NCBI GenBank assembly: GCA_019192445.1
Contig: JAHCMK010000003.1
Location: forward strand, 434,001 to 498,000
Length of the DNA stretch: 64,000 bases
Reading direction: 5' to 3'
From: Oceanococcus sp. HetDA_MAG_MS8
GTDB lineage: Bacteria > Pseudomonadota > Gammaproteobacteria > Nevskiales > Oceanococcaceae
This document shows, piece by piece, positions 1 through 9,744 of this stretch (the stretch's first letter is position 1; the number at the start of each line of letters is the position of its first letter). Below the pieces are notes generated by a model. That model did not search any database. It was not told where the DNA came from and worked only from the letters and a program-made list of their open reading frames with translations. The position numbers and the translations under genes are program-made.

Positions 1-3000
1 TCATCATTTACACCTCAGGCTCTACCGGCAAGCCTAAAGGCGTGGTGCACACCCACGGCGGTTGGTTAGCTGGCATCAGCCACACCATGCGTATGGTCTT
101 CGCAGCGGGGCCGGAGGATCGGCTCTATGTGATTGCTGACCCCGGCTGGATAACCGGACAGTCGTATCTCATCGCCGCACCACTGGCCTTGGGCATGTCG
201 ACAGTGGTCGCGGAGGGCTCGCCCTTGTTTCCGCACGCAGGGCGTTTTGCCTCCATCATTCAGAGGCATGAGGTCACCATTTTTAAGGCTGGCTCCACCT
301 TCCTCAAAGCCGTGATGACTGACCCGGCCAGTACAGCCGATCTACAAAGCTACTCCATGGCGGCATTGAAGGTGGCAACCTTCTGCGCCGAGCCGGTATC
401 ACCGGCCGTGCAGCAATTTGCCATGCAGCAGGTCTGCGAGCGTTACATCAATTCGTACTGGGCCACCGAACATGGAGGCATGGTGTTTTCCTGTCCTTGG
501 GGAGATCACAAGAATCTTGCCCCGGATGCCAAGACCTGGGCTTTACCCTGGATCGATGCCCAAGTGCGAATCGCCGAGGAGCAAGATGAGCAAGGGCAGG
601 CCACACAGTGGCGCCTAGCCGAAGAGGGTGAAAAGGGTGAACTAGTCATCCAGCAGCCCTATCCCTATCTGGCACGCACCATTTGGGGCGATGCGCAGAA
701 CCTGCACAGTGAGCAGTGGAAAGGTGATTTGGAGCGCTTCAGCCAAGTCTATTTTCAACGCTGGTCTGGCGGATGGGCCTACACCCAGGGTGATTACGCG
801 CGCCGACATGCCGATGGTGGCTTTACCCTGCATGGGCGCTCCGATGATGTGATTAATGTCTCCGGCCACCGCCTAGGCACCGAAGAGATCGAAGGCGCTA
901 TCCTACGTGACAAGGTGCTCCGTGCAGACTCGCCCGTGGGTAATGCCGTAGTCGTCGGAGCGCCCCATGCCGAGAAGGGCGAAACGCCCGTCGCCTTTCT
1001 GATCCCCGCGCCTGGCGCACGGATCAGCGATGATGATCTGGACCGGCTCAAGGGTTTGGTGCGGGACGAAAAAGGCGTGACCGCAGTGCCCGGGGACTTT
1101 CTGGTGGTGTCGGGTTTTCCCGAAACCCGTTCCGGCAAGTACATGCGCCGCACCCTGCGCGGCATTTTGCTGGATCAACCCCTGGGCGATTTATCCACCT
1201 TGCGCAACCCGGAAGTGGTGGAGGAAATTCGCGAGGTGGTGGAGGCTTGGCGCAATCTCGGACAGCTGGGCGAGGTGCGCAATATTGTGCAGACCTACCG
1301 CTATTTGCGCTGGGAGACGCATAGCCTCAGTGCCGACACCAGTGTCGCTCTGCTTTGGGTCAATCACCCGCCCGTGAACGCGCTCAATGAACGGGCTCTG
1401 GATGAGCTGAACACGGTTCTGCAGCATATTCGCGACAAGCCAGACATCCGGGGGTTGGTGATATCTGGCGCCGGCCGGGCCTTTGTGGCCGGGGCCGATG
1501 TCAAAGAATTGCTCGACGTGGGCGAGGCCGGCGATATGGATAGCGCTCGCACCCCTCCAAATGCTGCGCAAACAGCCTTTGCTGCCTTGGAGAATCTGCC
1601 GATTCCGGTGCTGGCGGCTGTGAATGGCCCTGCACTGGGCGGTGGCTGTGAGTTAGCCCTGGCCTGCGCCTACTTGGTGGCGGATGGTCATGCTCAATTT
1701 GGGCAACCCGAAATTAACCTGAACCTATTGCCTGGCTACGGTGGCACCCAGCGCCTGCCGCGGCGTTTGTACGCTCGGCGTGGCGAGGAGGGGCTGCGCG
1801 ATGCTGCGCAAGTCATTCTCAGCGGGCGCTCTATGACCGCAGCCGAGGCCAAGCAGCTGGGTCTGGTGGATGAAGTGGTAGGCGATCAGGCCCGTAGTCC
1901 AGTGGCGGTGGCCGTGCAACGGCTGCGCGAATACCTGGCTGGTGCTGGCCCCTTGGTCGCCGCCATGGAACAACGGCATGCCTATCTGGAACAGCGGGAG
2001 CAGGTCTTACCCTGGCAACCGGATTGGCTCCAGCAACAGCCACTGGCAGGCTTGCTGCAGCAGCTGGAAGGCAGCGGTCGCCGCGCCTCCAGAGATCGCA
2101 TTGTGGAGGCCATCCAAAGTGGTGCTAGCCAAGGGCAAAGCGCAGGCTTAAGACGAGAAGCGCAGCTTTTCGCTGAGGCCGTCTGCGATCCGCAATCCGG
2201 GCCGGTGGGGATTCGAGCCTTTCTGGAAAAGCGCAGTGCACCGCTGCCCTTGAAACCCGGAGGACTGGTCAATCCGGTCGACCCGGCCACTCAGGAGCAA
2301 CTCCAGGCCCAGGGGCAATTATTGCCACTCGACGCCAGCTTTTATCCGGGGGTGACGCCCATACCCGCATGGCAGTACGGCATGGGGGTGCGCAAAGACC
2401 CGCACACCGGGGCGGCTTTGCATGCAGACCCGGCTCAGGCCGAGGAACTGCTGATTCTTCCCACTCCGCAGCCTGGGCCGAATGAGGCTTTGGTCTATGT
2501 GCTGGCCTCTGAGGTGAACTACAACGATATCTGGGCCATTACCGGAATTCCGGTATCGCCTTTTGATAATCGTGATGCCGATGTGCAGGTGACCGGCTCC
2601 GGTGGTGTGGCCCTCATCGCGGCTCTGGGCAGTGAACTGGTGCGCGAGGGGCGTTTGAGCGTGGGTCAACTGGTCACGATTTACTCGGGGCAAAGCGAGC
2701 TACTGTCGCCGGATCAGGGCTTGGACCCCATGGCCGCCGATTTTCATATTCAAGGCTATGAAATTAACGACGGCAGTCATGCTCAATTTTTGGTGGTGCA
2801 GGGCCCGCAGCTACAACCCAAGCTAAATGGTTTGACGATTGAGGAGGCCGGCTCCTACGCCTTGACCCAGGGCACCATCCACCGCGCGCTCTATCGCACC
2901 TTGCAGGTTCAGCCTGGCAAACGTCTGTTTGTGGAGGGCGCCGCTACCGGCACCGGGCTGGAATGTCTGCGCGCTGCACAGCAGTCGGGTTTGCCTGTGG

Positions 3001-4214
3001 TGGGCCTGGTGTCCTCGGCAGAGCGTGCTGAGCGGGTCAGCGCCTACGGCGGGTCTGCGGTCAGCCGCAAAGATCCGCGCTGGGAACAGGCTTTCACGCC
3101 GGTTCCTGATGATCCCGCCACCTGGGCCGACTGGGAGGCTGCGGGTGAAGCTTTTGTGGAAGAGGTCCATGCGCGGGCCGGTGGCCCCATCGACTATGTG
3201 GTGTCCCATGCTGGCGAAGCTGCTTTTGGCCGCTCCTTCCAGGCCTTGGGCCCGGATGGTGTACTCACTTTCTTCGGCGCGTCCTCTGGCTATCGCTTCA
3301 GCTTCATGGGCAAGCCCGGCGCAGTGAGCCCAGAAGAGATTCTGCAGCGAGCAGCCTTGCGCGCCGGCCAGGCCTTGTTGGTGCGCTACGGGGTTGGCGC
3401 TGCAGATGGCATCGTGGACCAGCTGGCGATACAGGCCATTGAAGTGGGCTTGCAGCGCGGAGCGCGTGTGGCCGTGCTCACCGATACCTTGTCGCAGCGC
3501 GAGTTCGTGAACTCCCTGGGTTTTCGCGCACCCTTCGCGGGTGTGGTCAGTGTGGAGCAATTGCGGCGCCGTTATGGAGACGATTTCGACCCTCCGGGCC
3601 CCTTGGCCCCTATGCCGGACCCATTTACAGAGTCGGCTGCCTTCAAAGAAGCGGTGCGCCAGTTTTCGGATCGCACTCTGAAACCCATTGGCAGTGCTAT
3701 TGCCCCCTTATTACGCAACACCCTAGATCGGCGCGGTCTCCCCGATGTGATTTTTTCCCGTGGTGGTCAAGACGAGCTGGCCCTGGCTACCTCTTTGGTG
3801 AAACCGCATGTGGGCTGCGTGGTGTATGCCGAAGATTTGCAGGGACAGCGGCTGAGCTTTTACGCCCCGCAGGTGTGGATGCGCCAACGCCGCATCATGA
3901 TGCCGACGGCGGAAATTCGCGGTACGCACTTGAACACCGCGCGCGAATTCGCCGAAGTCCAGGAACGCATTGCCTCCGGCATGTTGGATGTGGTGACACC
4001 CACCGCAATACCCCTGGCAGAGCTTGCCGATGCACATCAGGCCATGTGGGATAACGCGCATGCCGGTGCCAACTATGTGGCCATACACGCTCTTCCACGA
4101 TTGGGGCTGAAAACTCGTGATGAGCTGTACCGAGCCTGGGCTTTGCGCGATGCGCAGGCCCAAGGTATTGCCTGGGAAAAAATTGACACTGGCTCAGCAG
4201 GAACATTGCGATGA
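1..4214 (+). CDS. pcs: Propionyl-CoA synthase (trifunctional), 5' end outside window
   Basis: Multidomain enzyme that turns 3-hydroxypropionate into propionyl-CoA: CoA ligation (ATP), dehydration to acryloyl-CoA, then NADPH-dependent reduction. The frame is open from base 3 and enters inside the adenylate-forming P-loop (YTSGSTGKPKG), so the N-terminal part of the ligase lies left of the window. The ligase runs to about nt 1200 and ends with the C-terminal lysine motif ETRSGK (Lys codon 1137-1139). A crotonase domain (about 1330-2150) keeps both catalytic glutamates (codons at 1650 in GGGCELA and 1710 in GQPEINL). A medium-chain reductase domain of the crotonyl-CoA reductase type (NYNDIW) fills about 2450-4150. 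The visible 1403 codons plus a typical missing N-terminus match the roughly 1820 residues of the Chloroflexus enzyme. It overlaps the next gene by ATGA, so the two are translationally coupled. Confidence 0.93.
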   Translation, partial: IIYTSGSTGKPKGVVHTHGGWLAGISHTMRMVFAAGPEDRLYVIADPGWITGQSYLIAAPLALGMSTVVAEGSPLFPHAGRFASIIQRHEVTIFKAGSTFLKAVMTDPASTADLQSYSMAALKVATFCAEPVSPAVQQFAMQQVCERYINSYWATEHGGMVFSCPWGDHKNLAPDAKTWALPWIDAQVRIAEEQDEQGQATQWRLAEEGEKGELVIQQPYPYLARTIWGDAQNLHSEQWKGDLERFSQVYFQRWSGGWAYTQGDYARRHADGGFTLHGRSDDVINVSGHRLGTEEIEGAILRDKVLRADSPVGNAVVVGAPHAEKGETPVAFLIPAPGARISDDDLDRLKGLVRDEKGVTAVPGDFLVVSGFPETRSGKYMRRTLRGILLDQPLGDLSTLRNPEVVEEIREVVEAWRNLGQLGEVRNIVQTYRYLRWETHSLSADTSVALLWVNHPPVNALNERALDELNTVLQHIRDKPDIRGLVISGAGRAFVAGADVKELLDVGEAGDMDSARTPPNAAQTAFAALENLPIPVLAAVNGPALGGGCELALACAYLVADGHAQFGQPEINLNLLPGYGGTQRLPRRLYARRGEEGLRDAAQVILSGRSMTAAEAKQLGLVDEVVGDQARSPVAVAVQRLREYLAGAGPLVAAMEQRHAYLEQREQVLPWQPDWLQQQPLAGLLQQLEGSGRRASRDRIVEAIQSGASQGQSAGLRREAQLFAEAVCDPQSGPVGIRAFLEKRSAPLPLKPGGLVNPVDPATQEQLQAQGQLLPLDASFYPGVTPIPAWQYGMGVRKDPHTGAALHADPAQAEELLILPTPQPGPNEALVYVLASEVNYNDIWAITGIPVSPFDNRDADVQVTGSGGVALIAALGSELVREGRLSVGQLVTIYSGQSELLSPDQGLDPMAADFHIQGYEINDGSHAQFLVVQGPQLQPKLNGLTIEEAGSYALTQGTIHRALYRTLQVQPGKRLFVEGAATGTGLECLRAAQQSGLPVVGLVSSAERAERVSAYGGSAVSRKDPRWEQAFTPVPDDPATWADWEAAGEAFVEEVHARAGGPIDYVVSHAGEAAFGRSFQALGPDGVLTFFGASSGYRFSFMGKPGAVSPEEILQRAALRAGQALLVRYGVGAADGIVDQLAIQAIEVGLQRGARVAVLTDTLSQREFVNSLGFRAPFAGVVSVEQLRRRYGDDFDPPGPLAPMPDPFTESAAFKEAVRQFSDRTLKPIGSAIAPLLRNTLDRRGLPDVIFSRGGQDELALATSLVKPHVGCVVYAEDLQGQRLSFYAPQVWMRQRRIMMPTAEIRGTHLNTAREFAEVQERIASGMLDVVTPTAIPLAELADAHQAMWDNAHAGANYVAIHALPRLGLKTRDELYRAWALRDAQAQGIAWEKIDTGSAGTLR

Positions 4215-7200
4215 CACATTCCGATTCTCATCAACGCCTGCAAGGCCGTCATGTCATTTTGACCGGGGCCGCCGGCAACATTGGCTCGGTGATTTCCAGG
4301 CATCTGCTGCGCGAAGGCGCTCGTTTGGTGCTGACCGGGCGCAACCTAAACAAGCTGCAAGGCTTTGTAGAAACGCTGGTTAGCGAGGGTTTTGCGCAAG
4401 ATCACATGGCCGTGGTGGCGGGGGATTGCGCCGATGCCCAGGCTTGCCGCGATATCGTGGCGCAGGCCGTAGAAACCTTCGGCCCCATTGATGTACTCAT
4501 CAACAACGCTGGTGGTGCTGGCCCCAAGCGCACCCTGCGTGAAATTCCCTTTGCCGAGGCTGAAAAGAGTAGCCTGGGTGAAGCCGAAACCATGTATGAG
4601 TCGGCGCTCAACCTGCTGGGTGGTCCTTGGAATATGGTCCGCGCGGCGGTGGCGCAGATGTCAGCAGGTGGATCCATCATCAATGTGTCCACCATTTTTT
4701 CGCGTACCGGTTACTACGGCCGTATTCCTTATGCGGTGCCGAAGTCTGGATTGAACGCCTTGTCGCAAGGTTTGGCCCAGGAGCTCGGGGCAGAGGGTCG
4801 CGCCATTCGTGTGAACACCATTTTCCCAGGGCCCATTAAATCTGAGCGTATCGACACGGTTTTTGCTGCCATGGACCAGCTCCAGGATCTGCAGCCTGGG
4901 AGCACTTCGGCCCAATTCCGCGGCTTGATGCTGTTGCAACGGGCAGAAGGAGACTCTCCCCCAGATTTCCGTTATCCCACGCCCACAGATGTGGCTGGTG
5001 CCGCCGTGTTTTTGTCCAGCGACGAGTCCGCAGCGTTGTCCGGGCATGCCATCGAGGTCACCAATGGCATGCAGGTGCCGGCCCAGAGCCGCTCCAAACT
5101 GGTGTCCTGGCCCGATGAGCGTTTGGTAGATTTGCGGGGCCGCGTGATTCTGGTGCTCGGTGGTGAGGATGTAGAAGAGGCCTTGGTCTTTGCCGAGCAC
5201 AATCAGCGGCGCGGGGCACAGGTGGTGCTGGCCTTCAGAAACTTGGATGCTGCCGGTGCAGCGCGTGCGCGGGCCCAGGGCCGGCTCAAGGGAACGGCTC
5301 ATGTGCAGTTGCTAGATCCGCTGCGTCCAGAAACCATGCAGCGTAGTTTGCAGTTTGTCCGAGATCACTTTGGCCGTTTGGATGGCGTGGTGTTTTTACC
5401 CGCGCTGCGCAATGGCGAGCATGGGTATTCGCTGGCCCAGGCCGAAGATGAAGACGTTGCGCACTTTATTCGCCGTGAGGTGGTGGCGCCGGTGGCCTTC
5501 GCTGCTGCATTAGCGAAGCATTTGCAAAGCTGGGATCCCCAACCGCCGCCACCGCCGGTGACCTTTGTGACCAATGGCGACGATGGCCGCGGCAACCGCC
5601 TCAATGAGATTCGTCGCGCCGCCGTTGAGGAGTTAATCCGAATCTGGCGCGATGAGGAAGAGCACCGTGTATCCAAGGGCGAGTGGGGTTGGTCGGCATT
5701 GCCGAACCAATTGGTGCGCTATGCCAATGCCGAAGACGACAATCTCGCCTTTAGTGCAGATTGGACCGCGACGCTGAACAACGGCGCGCGCAAGATGGAT
5801 GCGATCAACCTCTGGGTGCCAAAAAGCATCCAGCGCGCCACCGGGAAGTCGGCTATGCCGCAGCCCATACAGCGGGTGTTACCTGGTCTGCATCATGGCA
5901 AAACGGCCCTCATTACCGGGGGCAGCTTGGGCATCGGCATGCAACTGGGTCGTTACTTGGCAATGGCCGGCGCGCGGGTGCTACTGGCCGCGCGGAGTGC
6001 TGAAAAACTCCAGGCTGCCCGTGAGGAGATCATTGCGGAGCTGCGCGGCGTGGGATATGCCAGGCCCGAGCAGCGGGTGTTCGTACTGGACAATATTGAT
6101 GTGTCGCGGGAAGCGGATCTGCAAAGGCTGTACGACCACACCTTGGCGGTGTTTGGCGAGCTGGACTATCTGATCAATAACGCAGGTATTTCTGGCGCCG
6201 AAGAAATGGTGGTGGATATGAGTCTGGAGGCCTGGGATATGACCATGGAGGCCAACCTCGTATCCAACTATTCGCTGATTCGAAAATTTGCGCCGCGCAT
6301 GAAAGAGCGTGGGCGCGGCGTGGTACTCAATGTCTCCAGCTATTTTGGCGGCGAAAAATACGTCGCTGTGGCTTATCCGAACCGCGCGGATTACACGGTC
6401 TCCAAAGCGGGGCAGCGCGCTCTGGCAGAGATTCTCTCGCGGCATCTCGGGCCGGAAATTCAAATTAATGCCATGGCGCCAGGGCCGGTAGATGGAGCGC
6501 GTTTGCGGGGATTGGGAGGCAAGCCGGGTTTATTCGAGCGGCGGGGGCGCTTAGTCAAAGAGAATCAGCGCCTGAACCAAGTGCATGGAGCATTAGTCGC
6601 CGCACTCAATGCTGGCGCCTCAGCCAATGACATTCTGCAGACCCTGGCCTGTAACGACATTGAACAGTTGCAGCGATGGGAAGATGCCCCCGCGGCGATG
6701 CAAAAACTATTTGCCAAAGTGGCCCAAGGCGACCCAGCGTCGGGGGCCAGCCACTCTTTGTTAAGCGCGGCTTTGGTTCCCAAGTTGTTGAACAGACTGC
6801 GCGCCGTAGCTCTCATTTCCGCAGCAGACGCGCAGGCTTTTGAGTCAGCCTTCGTGCCTCCAAGTGGGGACTTTTTCAGTGCCTCTGAGGTGCAACGCGC
6901 AGCGGAGAAAATTGAGGCGGGCATTTTGGATCGGCTGCACTTACACAAAATGCCCACCGATGAACAAGTGGGCTTGTCCACGGTGTTCAGCTTGGCCGAC
7001 GACAGCGTCAGCGGGGAAACCTTTCACCCATCCGGTGGCTTGAAGTTTGATCGCTCCGTGACCGAAGGCGAGTTAATGCTCAAGCCTGGCGCGGCCGATC
7101 TGGAGCGCTTGCAGGGCAAGCATGTGTTGTTAATCGGTGACGCCATGCGCGAGGAAATTGTGGCCATTGCCGAGGGCTTCCTGCGTCACCGTGTGGCGCG

Positions 7201-7840
7201 GATTAGCATGCTCACCCGTACCGAGGAAGTCGCCGAGTATTTGCGACATCGGGTGGAGGGTCCAGGTGGGGCTTTGTTCGAGGTGCGCGCTAGCAGCGCC
7301 GATGTTGAAGAGGACATCCGGCAACTGATTGAGCGCCATGGCCCGCCAGATGTGGTGGTCAATACGCCCTGTGTGCGTTTGCCGTTGAACGCCTTGGCCA
7401 GCGAGGCAGGCGGTGATTGGAGCCGAGTCCTTAGCCGGGATGAGTTTGCGGGCGTGGTACGCGATCAGCTCACGCATCATTTCCGGGTGGCGCGTGTTGC
7501 GGCTTTGCTGCCGCGCTGCCAGGTTGTTCTTCTGACTCCCGACACCTCCCGCGCCTCAACGCGCGAAGAGTTTGCATTAGCGCTGTTCATCAAAACGGCT
7601 TTGCACGCCTTCACTGTCACCCTGGGTGTAGAAGGCGAGCGCCTGCCAACGGCGCCGGCCGTGAATCAAGTTCAGCTCACCCGCCGAGCCAGAGCAGAAG
7701 AGCCCGGTACCGATCAGGAGTTGGCTGAAGAAATGGAGCGCGTGGTAGACGCTGTGTTGGCGTGTTCGGTACCAGCCCCCACGCCTAGCCAAAGTCGTTA
7801 TCTATCGCGTATCTTCCGGGGCAATGCAGTGACCGTGTAG
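4211..7840 (+). CDS. mcr: Bifunctional malonyl-CoA reductase
   Basis: Reduces malonyl-CoA to malonate semialdehyde and then to 3-hydroxypropionate, using NADPH. The protein has 1209 residues, close to the 1219 of Chloroflexus Mcr. It has two halves built from SDR folds. The first begins with a Rossmann motif TGAAGNIG (about residues 18-25) and has the active-site pair Tyr174/Lys178 (YAVPK). The second starts near residue 555 with TGGSLGIG (about 568) and has Tyr728/Lys732 (YTVSK). By family knowledge the N-terminal half reduces the semialdehyde and the C-terminal half reduces malonyl-CoA. Both YxxxK pairs are intact, so both steps are probably active. The start overlaps the stop of the propionyl-CoA synthase gene. 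No strong terminator was seen before the convergent purN. Confidence 0.94.
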   Translation: MTHSDSHQRLQGRHVILTGAAGNIGSVISRHLLREGARLVLTGRNLNKLQGFVETLVSEGFAQDHMAVVAGDCADAQACRDIVAQAVETFGPIDVLINNAGGAGPKRTLREIPFAEAEKSSLGEAETMYESALNLLGGPWNMVRAAVAQMSAGGSIINVSTIFSRTGYYGRIPYAVPKSGLNALSQGLAQELGAEGRAIRVNTIFPGPIKSERIDTVFAAMDQLQDLQPGSTSAQFRGLMLLQRAEGDSPPDFRYPTPTDVAGAAVFLSSDESAALSGHAIEVTNGMQVPAQSRSKLVSWPDERLVDLRGRVILVLGGEDVEEALVFAEHNQRRGAQVVLAFRNLDAAGAARARAQGRLKGTAHVQLLDPLRPETMQRSLQFVRDHFGRLDGVVFLPALRNGEHGYSLAQAEDEDVAHFIRREVVAPVAFAAALAKHLQSWDPQPPPPPVTFVTNGDDGRGNRLNEIRRAAVEELIRIWRDEEEHRVSKGEWGWSALPNQLVRYANAEDDNLAFSADWTATLNNGARKMDAINLWVPKSIQRATGKSAMPQPIQRVLPGLHHGKTALITGGSLGIGMQLGRYLAMAGARVLLAARSAEKLQAAREEIIAELRGVGYARPEQRVFVLDNIDVSREADLQRLYDHTLAVFGELDYLINNAGISGAEEMVVDMSLEAWDMTMEANLVSNYSLIRKFAPRMKERGRGVVLNVSSYFGGEKYVAVAYPNRADYTVSKAGQRALAEILSRHLGPEIQINAMAPGPVDGARLRGLGGKPGLFERRGRLVKENQRLNQVHGALVAALNAGASANDILQTLACNDIEQLQRWEDAPAAMQKLFAKVAQGDPASGASHSLLSAALVPKLLNRLRAVALISAADAQAFESAFVPPSGDFFSASEVQRAAEKIEAGILDRLHLHKMPTDEQVGLSTVFSLADDSVSGETFHPSGGLKFDRSVTEGELMLKPGAADLERLQGKHVLLIGDAMREEIVAIAEGFLRHRVARISMLTRTEEVAEYLRHRVEGPGGALFEVRASSADVEEDIRQLIERHGPPDVVVNTPCVRLPLNALASEAGGDWSRVLSRDEFAGVVRDQLTHHFRVARVAALLPRCQVVLLTPDTSRASTREEFALALFIKTALHAFTVTLGVEGERLPTAPAVNQVQLTRRARAEEPGTDQELAEEMERVVDAVLACSVPAPTPSQSRYLSRIFRGNAVTV

Positions 7841-7981
7841 GGGGCGACGCCGCATTTTGCACAAGGCGGCCTAGGCTCAGTTCGGTTCACCAGCGTCCCA
7901 GGCTGTGTGCCAGCCAGTGCTGTATGCACTCGCCTTGATCATGCTCGAGGCGCAGCGTCGAGCGCGTGGAGGAAACCCGTG

Positions 7982-8629
7982 CTAGTAGTCACTCAACAAG
8001 GGGCTGTGTAAGGCTTCGCCGTCCAGGGCGGGGCGGCCATGACGCAGCTCAAGGCGTCCGCTGGCCAACCAGTCCACTACTTCTGGGTAGAGCTTGCACT
8101 CCACTTCGGCGAATACCCGCTGGGCTAAGCTCTCCGGCGTGTCTGTCGGGGATATCCGCAGGCGGCCTTGCTTGATGACCGGACCTCCATCAAGTTCAGG
8201 AGTGACGAAGTGAATACTCGCACCATGCCATTGCTGCCCATCCTCGAGTGCTCGTTGATGGGTTTTTAGGCCACGATACAGAGGCAACAAGGAGGGGTGA
8301 ATATTCAGCATGCGACCAGCGTAGCGCTGAACGAACTCTGCTCCCAGTACGCGCATGAAGCCGGCCAAAATCACTGCATCACTGGGGATGCTCTCAATGG
8401 CTAGGGCCAGGGCCGCATCAAAGTCGATGCGGTCCTTGTACTGACGGTGATCAACGACGGTGGCCGGAATGCCAGCTCGCTGCGCAATCTCGAGTGCCGC
8501 CACTCCAGGCTTGTTGCTGATGACCTGCACCACCTCCCAGCGGCGCTTGGCTTGACTGCGGAATTTCAGCAAGGCATCGAGATTCCTCCCAGTGCCCGAC
8601 ACTAGGACCGTAAGTCGACGCCGTTTCAC
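7982..8629 (-). CDS. purN: Phosphoribosylglycinamide formyltransferase (GART)
   Basis: Transfers a formyl group from 10-formyl-THF to GAR, the third step of de novo purine synthesis, in the cytoplasm. The 215-residue protein has the family start ([16 protein letters not shown]), the catalytic region around [12 protein letters not shown], and the [10 protein letters not shown] segment. Its start codon overlaps the end of purM by ATGA (8626-8629), so purM and purN are translated as a coupled pair. It faces mcr tail to tail across about 140 bp with no convincing terminator. Confidence 0.95.
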   Translation of the reverse strand: MKRRRLTVLVSGTGRNLDALLKFRSQAKRRWEVVQVISNKPGVAALEIAQRAGIPATVVDHRQYKDRIDFDAALALAIESIPSDAVILAGFMRVLGAEFVQRYAGRMLNIHPSLLPLYRGLKTHQRALEDGQQWHGASIHFVTPELDGGPVIKQGRLRISPTDTPESLAQRVFAEVECKLYPEVVDWLASGRLELRHGRPALDGEALHSPLLSDY

Positions 8630-9660
8630 AAGATTTCGACGTGGCCGTTACCTGCAGTCACTTCCCCGATGGTCCAGACGGTTTCGCCTTGCTTTTCAAG
8701 GCATTGTTTGGCCGCGGCAGCACTGGCGGCCGGTACGATGACGGTCATGCCAATGCCGCAGTTGAAGGTGCGCCACATTTCATCCGCCGCGACGCCGCCA
8801 GTGTCTTGCAGCCACTGGAATACGGCGGGGCGCGGCCACGCCGAGGAATCGATTCTGGCGTCCAGACCCTCGGGTAAGATGCGCGGCAAGTTCTCGCTGA
8901 GGCCCCCTCCGGTGATATGGCATAAGCCTTTTACCGGAACCTCCTTCAGTAACTCCAGCACCGGCTTCACGTAGATCCGTGTTGGAGCCATGAGTTGCTC
9001 AATCAGAGGGCGCTCGTCGCCAGGTATGAGCTGGCTATGCTCGGTGTTCGAGGCTTCAAGAATGCGCCGGATGAGCGAATAACCATTGCTGTGAGGCCCG
9101 CTAGATGCCAAGCCCAGGATCTGATCACCAGCGGAAATCGATTCGCCGCTGAGGATTTTGCTGCGTTCTACAATGCCGACCGTGAAGCCGGCCGCGTCAA
9201 AGTCCGACCCGTGATAAAGGCCCGGCATTTCCGCGGTTTCACCCCCGACGAGTGCGCAGCCAGCCTGTTGGCAGCCACGAGCCACACCAGCAATGATGCG
9301 CGCTGCCACGGCGCGATCCAGCTTGCCCGTGGCGAAATAGTCCAGGAAGAACAATGGCTCAGCCCCGCTCACCAGCACGTCATTGACGCACATGGCGACC
9401 AAGTCAATACCCAGGCCGTCGAGCCGATCGCTATCGATGCCTAACCGCAGCTTCGTGCCTATACCATCTGTACCAGACACCAATACGGGTTGCTCATAGC
9501 CCGAGGGCAGGGCAAACAGGCCGCCAAAGCCCCCCAAACCACCAATCACTTCCGGCCGCTGGGTGGCGGCAATGAGTGGTTTGATGTCTTCGACGAGTTG
9601 GTTCCCAGCGTCAATATCAACGCCAGCGTCACGGTAACTAAGATTTAATGGGGTGGACAT
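8626..9660 (-). CDS. purM: Phosphoribosylformylglycinamidine cyclo-ligase (AIR synthetase)
   Basis: Closes the imidazole ring (FGAM to AIR, ATP-dependent) in purine synthesis. The family landmarks are present: [13 protein letters not shown] at the N-terminus, [18 protein letters not shown] and [14 protein letters not shown] chose ATG at 9660, giving 344 residues, the normal family length. An in-frame TTG 12 bases upstream would add four residues. First gene of the purM-purN pair and divergent from the DUF2066 gene, so the promoter should lie in the roughly 80 bp between them. Confidence 0.95.
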   Translation of the reverse strand: MSTPLNLSYRDAGVDIDAGNQLVEDIKPLIAATQRPEVIGGLGGFGGLFALPSGYEQPVLVSGTDGIGTKLRLGIDSDRLDGLGIDLVAMCVNDVLVSGAEPLFFLDYFATGKLDRAVAARIIAGVARGCQQAGCALVGGETAEMPGLYHGSDFDAAGFTVGIVERSKILSGESISAGDQILGLASSGPHSNGYSLIRRILEASNTEHSQLIPGDERPLIEQLMAPTRIYVKPVLELLKEVPVKGLCHITGGGLSENLPRILPEGLDARIDSSAWPRPAVFQWLQDTGGVAADEMWRTFNCGIGMTVIVPAASAAAAKQCLEKQGETVWTIGEVTAGNGHVEIL

Positions 9661-9744
9661 GGTGGACCACAAAGCATGGCAAGGCAGCAGCTATTGTAAT
9701 CTGTGCGCCCTGATTTATTGGTTGTTGTCGGGGACGGGAAGTCG

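Noticed and set aside
2823-3560. Open frame of 245 codons antisense to the propionyl-CoA synthase
   Set aside because: Covers the reductase domain on the opposite strand and has no ribosome site or family features.
7841-7981. Possible terminator between mcr and purN
   Set aside because: Only a 5-bp GCCGC/GCGGC stem with a long loop and no T tract.
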